The notes: generated by a model from the letters alone, not told the origin. 8,055 bases of DNA from an archaeon (GCA_016550415.1 JABXGU010000016.1:1-8055); one strand, 5' to 3'; positions 1 through 5,807 are shown, numbered from the stretch's first letter. A program made the numbers and translations.

Positions 1-1
1 G

Positions 2-544
2 GTTGTCCGGTTGGGTGTTGGTCGTATTGATAGTTGGAGTACAGATTGGAAGCTTACAGCTGAATGGTCGAATGTTACAATAGACGATGATTACTTCACC
101 GCATCTAGGAGCATACCGTTATATCAGGGTCATCATTTCTTCTCCATCAGCACTTCCATGGGTGTGGGGGATCATGTTGATACTATAGGTTGTGGTTATA
201 GTCAATCATACGTTTTCGTTGGATATATAACGGAGGCTATCAGTCTCGAACGCTCATACATTGAGGTGTCTGGCTGGTTCCGGCAGGATGATACTTTTTC
301 TCCTAGCCTCCAGCCTGGTCGTCGCCAGATGTTCGTATATGTCTTAGATTCTGATTACTCCATAATTGAATGGGTTCCTGTACTGGAGTGGTATGATGGG
401 ACAGGTTGGGTGCATCAAACCATTAGAACTGATGGGTATGAGGATGTTGTTTATCTGGCTGTTGGGCGAAAAGATTCATGGTCTGCGGACTACAAGCTGG
501 AAGCTAATTGGTGTAAACTATCAATACGGATTATAGAAGATTAA
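2..544 (+). CDS. Extracellular tandem beta-sandwich repeat protein, C-terminal fragment (5' end outside window)
   Basis: The frame is open to the left edge, so this is the C-terminal part of a longer protein. The TTG at position 11 is probably not the start, because homology between the repeats continues upstream of it. The segment around VGRIDSWSTDWKLTAEW (positions 17-67) recurs as VGRKDSWSADYKLEANW (461-511), a period of 148 residues, and even the VVR/VVY residues before it match. The window thus holds the tail of one domain and one complete following copy ending in LSIRIIED. The domain is rich in aromatic residues and alternating beta-strand patterns, has no membrane helix, and resembles the jelly-roll or carbohydrate-binding-like modules common in archaeal surface proteins. 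That fold is inferred from pattern only. The substrate is unknown. No C-terminal anchor or sorting signal is visible, so anchoring, if any, would be N-terminal. The stop is TAA at 542-544. Confidence 0.72.
   Translation, partial: VVRLGVGRIDSWSTDWKLTAEWSNVTIDDDYFTASRSIPLYQGHHFFSISTSMGVGDHVDTIGCGYSQSYVFVGYITEAISLERSYIEVSGWFRQDDTFSPSLQPGRRQMFVYVLDSDYSIIEWVPVLEWYDGTGWVHQTIRTDGYEDVVYLAVGRKDSWSADYKLEANWCKLSIRIIED
17..511 (+). repeat. Two copies of a conserved block marking a 148-residue (444-nt) domain period
   Basis: The block VGR-DSWS-D-KL-A-W occurs at 17-67 and again at 461-511. Spacing is exactly 444 bases in the same frame. The DNA has diverged much more than the protein, which indicates an old duplication kept by selection. 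Further copies are expected left of the window. Confidence 0.7.
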
Positions 545-601
545 CTATTCTGCTCATCTTATTTCAAGACTAACTCCATAAGTTCACTTGGCTCTAAAAA
601 A

Positions 602-730
602 ATGATGTTGGCTCCAGTCGGTAAAGAGATGCGATTCGTGTATTCGAATCAGAAGCACGATAGGGAGATGTTTCCAGCTTTCTTCATAGACAGTGATGGG
701 AGATGGAATTCAAGATATTGTGATGAGTAG
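602..730 (+). CDS. Possible 42-residue small protein
   Basis: ATG at 602 (a second ATG at 605) reads MMLAPVGKEMRFVYSNQK and ends ...FFIDSDGRWNSRYCDE before TAG at 728-730. It is soluble and mixed-charge, with no family I recognise. There is no convincing ribosome-binding site, although an A-rich stretch precedes it. The stop region overlaps the ATG at 723 of the next tiny ORF (ATGAGTAG), an arrangement typical of translational coupling but also possible by chance. Treat as a weak candidate. Confidence 0.22.
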   Translation: MMLAPVGKEMRFVYSNQKHDREMFPAFFIDSDGRWNSRYCDE

Positions 731-836
731 AAGGAAAGTGAGAAGTAGTTTTGCTTTCAGGGGTGGATTTTTCCTAATTGGAATTACTGCTCTGTGGTTC
801 CTGATTCGAACGATTTTGCACAGCATCAGAGGTTGA
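723..836 (+). CDS. Possible 37-residue single-helix membrane protein, or the front half of a frameshifted two-helix protein
   Basis: ATG at 723 reads MSRRKVRSSFAFRGG and then a hydrophobic helix GFFLIGITALWFLIRTIL before TGA at 834. The basic N-terminus followed by one helix is a sensible small membrane protein oriented N-in. Shortly after the stop, the +2-shifted frame reads SPSWLLFLGFLTCIGYWWFG (about 845-904), a second good helix. Joined, the two would form a hairpin like the two-helix module of LiaI/LiaF-type small proteins (family resemblance inferred by pattern only). This may therefore be a frameshifted gene or a sequencing error, not a complete 37-residue protein. Confidence 0.3.
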   Translation: MSRRKVRSSFAFRGGFFLIGITALWFLIRTILHSIRG

Positions 837-905
837 AGTCGCCAAGTTGGCTGCTATTTTTGGGGTTTTTGACCTGTATTGGTTATTGGTGGTTTGGTGT
901 TTGTT

Positions 906-1160
906 ATGGGTCGGACTGTGCCCACCTACAGGATGCAGCTTCAGAAGGAACAGCAGCGTTGGAACCTGTTCCGTCGGGCTTTGAGAGTTGAGGATCAGGA
1001 GGTCTTTGACAGACTCTTTGTCCATGCCCGAACCTATGCGGATGCAGGGTCAATCGCAGCGCGCCCATGTACCTCTGAAGCCTTGTTTATGTCCATGTTA
1101 ATTGGGCTTGCAAAAGAAATCCAAGAACTTCGTCAAGCTTTGACGATAGCCACAAAGTAA
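906..1160 (+). CDS. Small conserved archaeal protein of unknown function (MGRT-type)
   Basis: The 84-residue product begins MGRTVPTYRMQLQKEQQRW and continues with mostly helical, charged sequence (FRRALRVEDQEVFDRLF, then ARTYADAGSIAARP, then EALFMSMLIGLAKEIQELRQ). From memory, this layout (MGRT/S-P-FRM start, a central -FRRALR--D-E-FD- helix, an alanine-rich -A-RP- turn, and a final amphipathic helix ending -KEIQELR-) is shared by a family of short uncharacterised archaeal proteins. I know of no assigned function. It has no signal peptide or membrane helix, so a cytoplasmic helical bundle, perhaps a dimer, is likely. I chose ATG at 906, not the in-frame TTG at 879, because the MGRT start is the family start and GGTG lies just upstream. 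A 49-base gap separates it from the convergent HEAT gene. Confidence 0.8.
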   Translation: MGRTVPTYRMQLQKEQQRWNLFRRALRVEDQEVFDRLFVHARTYADAGSIAARPCTSEALFMSMLIGLAKEIQELRQALTIATK

Positions 1161-1209
1161 ATTGCACTTGGAGTTACTGTGTATTGTTCATGTTTCTTGG
1201 TTCAGCTTT

Positions 1210-2211
1210 CTAACGGGCACCCAACTCATCCAGCATCTTTGTCGCTATTTCCTTGAATGACGCATGATTATCACTTTCGATGAAGCGGAGTAATGGCTGA
1301 ACGAGTCTCGGATCTTTAAGACGTCTGAGAAGGTTGAGGGACTCCCTTTTGATAAGCTTGTTCTGGTCCCACATCGTAATGAGTAGAGTATCCAACACAC
1401 GGTCTTCAGCGATAGTTTCCAATTCCTCCATGTATTTGAGCGCGCTAACGCCAGCCAAACGACGTTTCCACTGCTTACTCTTTAGTAGCGCAAGAATCTG
1501 GTCAAGAATTTGCGGACCAAGCGCCCCCAGTGCCTTCCCTACCTCCCATTGGATGTCCCTCCCTGCGCCGGGAAGAATATCAACGAGAGGCTTCACTATC
1601 TCAGGTCCACCCAACTTAGCCAGAACCCGAATCATCCTGGCTCTTCCCATGGCAGCACCAATGTGCTGACCTCCCCTGCGACTTCCAAGATGAAGAATAA
1701 TGTGGGGAACTGCCTCTTTGCATTCCAATTTGGCAAGTGATTCAGCTGCCACATAATGCAACCCATGTTCTAGAGACTGAATTAGCGCCTCAACTACTCG
1801 TGCATCACCGGGGAAATTTCCCAGGGCTATTCCAGCAAAATGCTTCACAGGACCTGATTCATCATCCAATGCTTGGATAAGCGGAACAATTGCCCGTTTG
1901 TCCCCTATCTTACCAAGCGCCACTACTGCCCCTTTTCTAATCGAAGAATTTGGACTTTTCAGCGATTGGATTAGTGCAGGCACAGCAGGGTTACCAATTT
2001 TTGCGAGTGCATAGGAAGCAGCCTCAGAGGCTCTTGGTTCATCACTATCCAAAGCTTCAATGAGGAGACCTATGGCACTCGTGTCCCCAAGCCTTCCCAA
2101 AGCCTCCATTGCCGCCATTTTCACTACAGGAGAAACATCTGAGTACAGCAAACCGATGAGTGCACTCACGCTCCGTCTTTCTTCCAGCAGCACTACATCT
2201 TCGAAGCTCAT
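1210..2211 (-). CDS. HEAT-repeat (PBS-lyase-type) protein
   Basis: The product is 333 residues from ATG at 2211; an in-frame TTG at 2226 would add five residues. It is built almost entirely of tandem two-helix HEAT repeats of about 30-31 residues, most clearly in the N-terminal half. Repeating units include VKMAAMEALGRLGDTSAIGL, ASEAASYALAKIGNPAVPAL, IRKGAVVALGKIGDKRAIVP and VKHFAGIALGNFPGDARVVE. The pattern is A--AL-KIGD--AV--LI-AL, typical of the PBS lyase HEAT-like family widespread in archaea. Repeats continue, more degenerate, to the C-terminus. Such proteins form curved solenoids that bind other proteins; no catalytic residues are visible and the name does not imply a lyase reaction here. 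A basic, glycine-rich loop (GSRRGGQHIGAAMGRARM) interrupts the array mid-protein. There is no signal peptide, so it is cytoplasmic. It lies downstream of the permease genes on the same strand but has its own TATA-like box. Confidence 0.88.
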   Translation of the reverse strand: MSFEDVVLLEERRSVSALIGLLYSDVSPVVKMAAMEALGRLGDTSAIGLLIEALDSDEPRASEAASYALAKIGNPAVPALIQSLKSPNSSIRKGAVVALGKIGDKRAIVPLIQALDDESGPVKHFAGIALGNFPGDARVVEALIQSLEHGLHYVAAESLAKLECKEAVPHIILHLGSRRGGQHIGAAMGRARMIRVLAKLGGPEIVKPLVDILPGAGRDIQWEVGKALGALGPQILDQILALLKSKQWKRRLAGVSALKYMEELETIAEDRVLDTLLITMWDQNKLIKRESLNLLRRLKDPRLVQPLLRFIESDNHASFKEIATKMLDELGAR

Positions 2212-2263
2212 CCCATGCCCGTCCAATACAAGAATTGTCTAGTAATTCATCTAGGCAATCAGG

Positions 2264-2272
2264 ATATAAAAA
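2264..2272 (-). promoter_or_regulatory. TATA-like box for the HEAT-repeat gene
   Basis: The minus strand reads TTTTTATAT, a good archaeal TATA box. A start of transcription about 25 bases downstream would fall near 2240, giving a leader of about 30 bases to the ATG at 2211. This supports independent transcription of the HEAT gene. Confidence 0.5.
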
Positions 2273-2330
2273 CTAATCCATAAAAAATCTCCAAACTACA
2301 CATCCACGAAAGCAGAAATAGAAAAGTAAC

Positions 2331-2341
2331 AAATAAAAAAA
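2331..2341 (-). terminator. Oligo-T terminator after the permease operon
   Basis: Read on the minus strand, this is TTTTTTTATTT, about 75 bases after the stop of the DppC-type gene. Archaeal RNA polymerase terminates at such U-rich stretches without a hairpin. A second T6 run (2282-2287) lies further downstream. It sits before the HEAT gene's TATA box, consistent with two separate transcripts. Confidence 0.45.
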
Positions 2342-2415
2342 GAGGGGAAAGGATGACACCCACCCAAAAAGGCGAATGCCATCACCTACAAACACAAGGC
2401 AGATATGCTGTCAAC

Positions 2416-4533
2416 CTATTCCTTACGAATCCTCAACCTAGGATTGAGAATCTCATCAACAGCATAACCCACCAAAGTAAACGACAAAGCCACCAACACA
2501 ATACACAACCCCGGAAAAAGGACGTACCACCAGCATCCTCTTGTGTATGATCCACTGGTTGATGCGTGGTAGAGCATTCTGCCCCAGCTTACGTCGTTGG
2601 GGTCTGTTAGGTTTAGGAAGCTTAGTCCTGCTTCTGATAGGATTGCGCCTGCGACTCCGAGGGTGATTTGGGAGAAGAGTAGGGGTGTGACGTTGGGTAG
2701 TATGTGTCTGAATATGATGTAGATGTCGCTGCCTCCGATGGCGCGGGCTGCTTCGACGTATGCTTTGGCTCGTTCGGCGAAGACTTGGGAGCGTATTATG
2801 CGTGCTGTTCCTGTCCATCCGACGAGTGCTATTACCAGGACTATGTTGTACCATCCTGGGGATAGTATTGCCGCGAGTACTATCATTAGTGGCAGTCCTG
2901 GGATGACGAGGAAGAAGTCTGTTACTCGCATGAGGATTTCGTCGATTATTCCGCCGAAGTATCCTGAGATTAGTCCGACGATTAGTCCGACGAAGGTTGA
3001 TATTGCGGCTGCTGTGAGGCCGATTAGCATTGCTATGCGGGAGCCCCATATGAGCTGGGATAGTAGGTCTTCTCCGAATTCTCCTGAGCCGAGTGCGCCG
3101 TAGAAGCGTCCTTGGATTTCCATTTGGCAGTCGTCGAAGTATACGGTGAAGCTTGGTGTGTCTTCGGGTGTTGGGTCGATGACTTGGATTTTCCAGTGGG
3201 GCCATAGTAGGCCGCCTGCCCCGAAGGTGTCTATTATTTGTTTGATTTTCATTGGTTGCCCGGGTGATTCTGTCCAGTCTTTGTCTGCGTTGATGTCTGT
3301 TCCTATTAGGATGCCAATTGTTTCTCCTGTGTTCGCTGTGTATAGTTCTTGGTTTACGTTGACGACGGCGTCGCCTGGGTCACCGTTTACTACGACTCGG
3401 TAGTGGTATCTGATGTAGGCTTTTTCGGGCTGATCATATATGTCCCATGCGAAGCTTTGAGTAATCCATGCTGTGCAATTGATTGGATTGACGGTGGGGT
3501 CATTGTTTGTGTATGTTATTGAAAAGGATCCGGGTCCGCTTCCTAATACAGCTCCAGTGGTTGGATCAGTTAGTGTGCTTCCTTCAGATGCACTGAATGA
3601 ACCAACCATGAAGGGGTTGTCGGAGGTGTCGGTGAAGGAGGCGCTAATTGTAACTTGGATGTCGTCGAAACGGAATAGAATTATTGGTGTGTCGGTGGGT
3701 ATGGGGTCGTGGAAGGTGATGTGCATGCCCAGAGTCATGGTGTCGTTGGTTGTGAATATTGTGCTGATTTCTCCAGTGGTCATTTCTGTTGAGCGGAATC
3801 TCCAGTCTTGGTCAGATGCTGTGTCATAAGTTCTTGTGTAGAGGACTACCGGAGTTAGGGTTGAGTTGCTCATTTCGATGCTGAAGATGGCTTCGGCGTC
3901 ACCGAGTTCTATGTTGGTACAATCAAATATGACAGTCATGGCGTATCGGACTGTTACAGAATAGGGATATTGATCGACGAATCCGGCAGGATATTTGCTT
4001 GCGTTGAAGAAGTAGCTATATTCAAGAAAGGCTTCGGTGTCGCCGTATCCGACTCCTGTGCTTGTGTCATTGAATTGTATCTCGTAACATCCAGGTCCAC
4101 TGCCTCCATCTGCTTCTGGAGCGCCAGTTGTACTCCTATATACGCCATTTGCTACGGCAAATCCTCCTCCTGCATCTGTATAGGTCCAGCCACTGGCGTT
4201 AGTATCAAAATTGGGGTTCCCTATTACTATGTATCCTTCTCCGATGAGGTTCTCTTGGTAGATCCATGGGGTTGAATTGGTTGTGAAGCCGGGATTAACC
4301 ATTGGGTCTATTACTGTGAATCCGCCAGGGTCCAAGCCTATTAGCCATGTTGGGGCAGCGAGGGGAGGAGCAAGGTTGTTTAGAAGTGGGTTGGGCAAGG
4401 GTATGAATGGAGCCACTATTGCCATTATGATGAAGAATAAGATGATAAAAATACCTGTCAAACCCATCTTGCTTTTTCGATATTGTTTCCAGAATCCTGA
4501 AAGTCGTATTCGATAATCGTGCCATCTAACCAT
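2416..4533 (-). CDS. DppC/OppC-type ABC transporter permease with a ~420-residue extracytoplasmic insertion
   Basis: This is the second membrane subunit of a peptide/nickel-type ABC importer. The 705-residue protein is more than twice the usual ~300. A basic N-terminus is followed by TM1 (about residues 26-43) and APFIPLPNPLLNNLAPPLA, as in OppC N-terminal regions. The family's loop GTD-LGRD-LSRLIYG is split here: WLIGLDPGG (~64-71) precedes the insert and GEFGEDLLSQLIWGSRIAML follows it (~484). The permease core follows with five helices and the ATPase-contacting EAA loop VEAARAIGG...RHILPN (~593-614), then LSEAGLSFLNL. It ends NPRLRIRKE. The insert lies between TM1 and TM2, hence outside the cell, and contains two related beta-rich domains with several N-x-S/T sites. 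I chose ATG 4533 because GGTGA lies five bases upstream; ATG 4545 would add four residues. The preceding permease gene ends 22 bases upstream, so the two are cotranscribed. No ATPase or binding-protein gene is in the window. Codon use changes sharply within the gene (see the 2521-3420 entry). Confidence 0.93.
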   Translation of the reverse strand: MVRWHDYRIRLSGFWKQYRKSKMGLTGIFIILFFIIMAIVAPFIPLPNPLLNNLAPPLAAPTWLIGLDPGGFTVIDPMVNPGFTTNSTPWIYQENLIGEGYIVIGNPNFDTNASGWTYTDAGGGFAVANGVYRSTTGAPEADGGSGPGCYEIQFNDTSTGVGYGDTEAFLEYSYFFNASKYPAGFVDQYPYSVTVRYAMTVIFDCTNIELGDAEAIFSIEMSNSTLTPVVLYTRTYDTASDQDWRFRSTEMTTGEISTIFTTNDTMTLGMHITFHDPIPTDTPIILFRFDDIQVTISASFTDTSDNPFMVGSFSASEGSTLTDPTTGAVLGSGPGSFSITYTNNDPTVNPINCTAWITQSFAWDIYDQPEKAYIRYHYRVVVNGDPGDAVVNVNQELYTANTGETIGILIGTDINADKDWTESPGQPMKIKQIIDTFGAGGLLWPHWKIQVIDPTPEDTPSFTVYFDDCQMEIQGRFYGALGSGEFGEDLLSQLIWGSRIAMLIGLTAAAISTFVGLIVGLISGYFGGIIDEILMRVTDFFLVIPGLPLMIVLAAILSPGWYNIVLVIALVGWTGTARIIRSQVFAERAKAYVEAARAIGGSDIYIIFRHILPNVTPLLFSQITLGVAGAILSEAGLSFLNLTDPNDVSWGRMLYHASTSGSYTRGCWWYVLFPGLCIVLVALSFTLVGYAVDEILNPRLRIRKE
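2521..3420 (-). other. Segment with almost exclusive A/C third codon positions, ending in a sharp switch
   Basis: In the coding strand of the DppC-type gene, codons here end almost only in A or C. Among the 80 codons of 2521-2760, only five end in G or T, and four of those are Met or Trp. Immediately after, the final 34 codons (2419-2520) show the reverse, with 32 ending in G or T. Upstream of about 3420 the usage is mixed. The encoded protein is ordinary permease sequence throughout. Confidence 0.8.
3103..3618 (-). repeat. Insert domain copy 2 in the DppC-type permease
   Basis: This encodes about residues 306-477 of the permease. It begins NPFMVGSFSASEGSTLTD, contains GSGPGSFSITYTN, and ends DPTPEDTPSFTVYFDDCQM followed by EIQGRF. 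These align with the matching landmarks of copy 1. It is directly followed by the GEFGEDLLSQLIWG sequence that re-enters the membrane core. Confidence 0.65.
3634..4221 (-). repeat. Insert domain copy 1 in the DppC-type permease
   Basis: This encodes about residues 105-300 of the permease. It begins NPNFDTNASGWTYTD and contains GSGPGCYEIQF, then a run of beta-strand-like sequence, and ends DPIPTDTPIILFRFDDIQV followed by TISASF. The GSGPG, DP-P-DTP and FDD-Q landmarks recur in the same order in the next domain, showing internal duplication. The layout (G-W start, FDD near the end) recalls galactose-binding or carbohydrate-binding jelly-roll domains; this is inference from pattern. Confidence 0.65.
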
Positions 4534-4538
4534 TTTTT

Positions 4539-4543
4539 TCACC
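4539..4543 (-). promoter_or_regulatory. Ribosome-binding site GGTGA that selects ATG 4533
   Basis: The minus strand reads GGTGA, followed by five A residues and ATG at 4533. GGTGA is complementary to the conserved archaeal 16S rRNA tail. The motif overlaps the alternative ATG at 4545, so the site can serve only the inner start. Confidence 0.55.
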
Positions 4544-4555
4544 ATTCATTTCTAT

Positions 4556-5554
4556 TTAGTCGTAGCGGACTCGGGGGTCAAGGAAGCCGTAGAGCATGTC
4601 TGCGATGAAGTTAGCGATGATAACAGTCAGAGCCATTATGTAGAATATGGCTTGTAACACGGGATAGTTCTGTAGCGTCACAGATTCAAAGATGAGCCTT
4701 CCAAGCCCGTACCAGTTGAAAACCGTTTCGGTCAGCGTTGCTCCTGTAATCAGGAAACCAAAAGTGAGGGCAATCATGGTAACTAGCGGTAGGATTGCGT
4801 TTCGCATAGCATGTTTGAATAATACTGTTCGTTCATCCACTCCCTTGGCTCGAGCGGTGACAATGTAGTCCTCGGTTAATACGTCGATGAGGTTGTTCCG
4901 CATAACCAACATGTAGCCACCATAGGAAACCAAGGCTAGAGTAAAGGAAGGAAGGGCCAGGTGCCATCCAATGTCAAGGACCCTTAGCAGAGGATCTGTT
5001 GGAGGCGGCCGGCTCATGGTTCCGCCCATGGGGAAGAGGCTGAAGCCAAACCAGAGCTGCCAGTAAAAACCGAATAGTAGTATAAACATCATTCCCAGCC
5101 AGAAGGTTGGAATTGAGTAGAAGGTTAGGGCGGTGGTAACCATACCCATGTCAAATTTTCCTCCTCTCTTTGAAGCAGCCCAAATACCTGTGATGACGCC
5201 TATGATTATTGTCAGGATGGCCGCTGTTCCCATGAGAAGAAGAGTGTTGGGAAGACGGGCAGAAATGGACTCAATAACGGGACGATAACCCTCTGTAAAT
5301 GAGAGTCCAAAATTGAAAGTGAACATATTGACAACATACTGTCCAAACTGGATGATTAAGGGTTGATCAAGTCCCCACATCCTTTCAAGAAATGCTGCCA
5401 ATTCTGCGGATTGATATGATAATTCAGGTGCAATCACAATGGCGACGGGGTTTCCGGGCATTATACGAAAAACAAAGAAGTTGAAAGTTATTGCACCAAA
5501 AATAAGGATGATACTGTTGATTATTCGTCGGACGATAAATTCTCGTAAACCCAA
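4556..5554 (-). CDS. DppB/OppB-type ABC transporter permease
   Basis: This is the first membrane subunit of a peptide/nickel-type ABC importer, pairing with the DppC-type protein encoded 22 bases downstream to form the channel. The 332-residue product starts MGLREFIVRRIINSIILIFG, followed by TM1 and the family's MPGNP motif (~32-36). It then has the extracytoplasmic region with WGLDQPLIIQFGQYV and FNFGLSFTEGYRPV, the four to five further helices, and the EAA-type ATPase-contact loop DYIVTARAKGVDERTV...AMRNAILP (~229-256). TLTETVFNWYGLGRL and the C-terminal DPRVRYD follow; all are diagnostic. Length is normal for the family. The start is TTG at 5554, because GGAGGT lies eight bases upstream and the family N-terminus begins there. 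The longer frame to TTG 5608 adds 18 non-conserved residues and would begin at or before the predicted transcription start. Substrate cannot be read from the permease; oligopeptides are the default guess. Confidence 0.94.
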   Translation of the reverse strand: MGLREFIVRRIINSIILIFGAITFNFFVFRIMPGNPVAIVIAPELSYQSAELAAFLERMWGLDQPLIIQFGQYVVNMFTFNFGLSFTEGYRPVIESISARLPNTLLLMGTAAILTIIIGVITGIWAASKRGGKFDMGMVTTALTFYSIPTFWLGMMFILLFGFYWQLWFGFSLFPMGGTMSRPPPTDPLLRVLDIGWHLALPSFTLALVSYGGYMLVMRNNLIDVLTEDYIVTARAKGVDERTVLFKHAMRNAILPLVTMIALTFGFLITGATLTETVFNWYGLGRLIFESVTLQNYPVLQAIFYIMALTVIIANFIADMLYGFLDPRVRYD

Positions 5555-5561
5555 GGATTTT

Positions 5562-5567
5562 ACCTCC
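5562..5567 (-). promoter_or_regulatory. Ribosome-binding site GGAGGT that selects TTG 5554
   Basis: The minus strand reads GGAGGT, then AAAATCC and TTG at 5554-5552. This strong Shine-Dalgarno match fixes the start of the DppB-type gene at an unusual TTG codon, not at the outer TTG at 5608. Confidence 0.65.
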
Positions 5568-5611
5568 AAGGATACTCTAGAGCGAGAGAACGAGTTAGGG
5601 TTATTCAAATT

Positions 5612-5620
5612 GTTTAAAAA
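5612..5620 (-). promoter_or_regulatory. TATA-like box for the permease operon
   Basis: The minus strand reads TTTTTAAAC, preceded by the purine-rich GTAAAG that would serve as the TFB-recognition element. Transcription is predicted to start near 5590, giving a leader of about 35 bases containing the GGAGGT site before TTG 5554. Confidence 0.45.
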
Positions 5621-5635
5621 CTTTACTTATGGTGC

Positions 5636-5652
5636 AAGTCATTTTTTGACTT
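5636..5652. promoter_or_regulatory. Inverted repeat AAGTCA-N5-TGACTT upstream of the permease promoter
   Basis: The arms AAGTCA (5636-5641) and TGACTT (5647-5652) are perfect and flank a T5 spacer. The repeat begins 16 bases upstream of the TATA-like box of the permease operon, a position suited to an activator or repressor dimer. It could also form a small hairpin. Function is inferred. Confidence 0.4.
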
Positions 5653-5775
5653 TGAATATCTTTGTTAGAACATCTAGCCAACTCAATGAATGAATATGCT
5701 GGCTTTAAAATAGCCCACGATAAAGTGCTTAAACGTATAGTGTGAAAACCACTACAGGATCTTTGCTAGAGAATA

Positions 5776-5790
5776 GTCACAATTTGTGAC
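5776..5790. promoter_or_regulatory. Perfect palindrome GTCACAATTTGTGAC, candidate operator
   Basis: This has seven-base arms, GTCACAA and TTGTGAC, around a single central T. It ends 17 bases before the TATA box of the rightward operon. Between the two lie two direct copies of CCCATTTT (5791-5798 and 5804-5811). Its symmetry and place suggest a binding site for a dimeric helix-turn-helix regulator acting on the rightward operon, or on both divergent units. Confidence 0.5.
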
Positions 5791-5807
5791 CCCATTTTGT
5801 GAGCCCA

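Larger units (their letters stand above)
545..905. other. Gene-poor stretch with only tiny ORFs
   Basis: This 360-base stretch separates the surface-protein gene from the small conserved archaeal gene. It contains two tiny rightward ORFs (602-730 and 723-836) that overlap stop over start, and a third-frame segment (about 827-910) that would encode another hydrophobic helix. I see no tRNA, no repeat array and no strong TATA box. An A-run at 595-601 is the only promoter-like element and is weak. Confidence 0.5.

Noticed and set aside
774..1025. Minus-strand ORF overlapping the MGRT-type gene
   Set aside because: It is Asn/Gln/Ser/Thr-rich with no fold-like pattern, and it overlaps the better-supported plus-strand gene.
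1334..1740. Plus-strand ORFs opposite the HEAT-repeat gene
   Set aside because: The regular HEAT repeats are on the minus strand; these are shadows with low-complexity Ser/Pro content.
2456..3205. Long ORF in another frame of the minus strand, rich in Arg, Asn, His and Pro
   Set aside because: It is a shadow of the A/C-biased codons of the permease gene. Its composition changes abruptly to Val/Gly/Phe at the same place as the skew switch, as expected of an artefact.
3473..4516. Several plus-strand ORFs opposite the permease gene
   Set aside because: They lie opposite a well-supported coding frame and lack ribosome-binding sites and family-like features.
2416..4533. The insertion in the permease as an intein
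   Set aside because: No splicing motifs are seen (no Cys/Ser start block, no His-Asn end), and the insert consists of two duplicated beta-rich domains in an external loop.
5701..5754. Further short inverted repeats, GGCT-N7-AGCC (5701-5715) and TAGTG-N7-CACTA (5738-5754)
   Set aside because: Arms of four and five bases in AT-rich intergenic DNA are expected by chance; kept only as weak possibilities.
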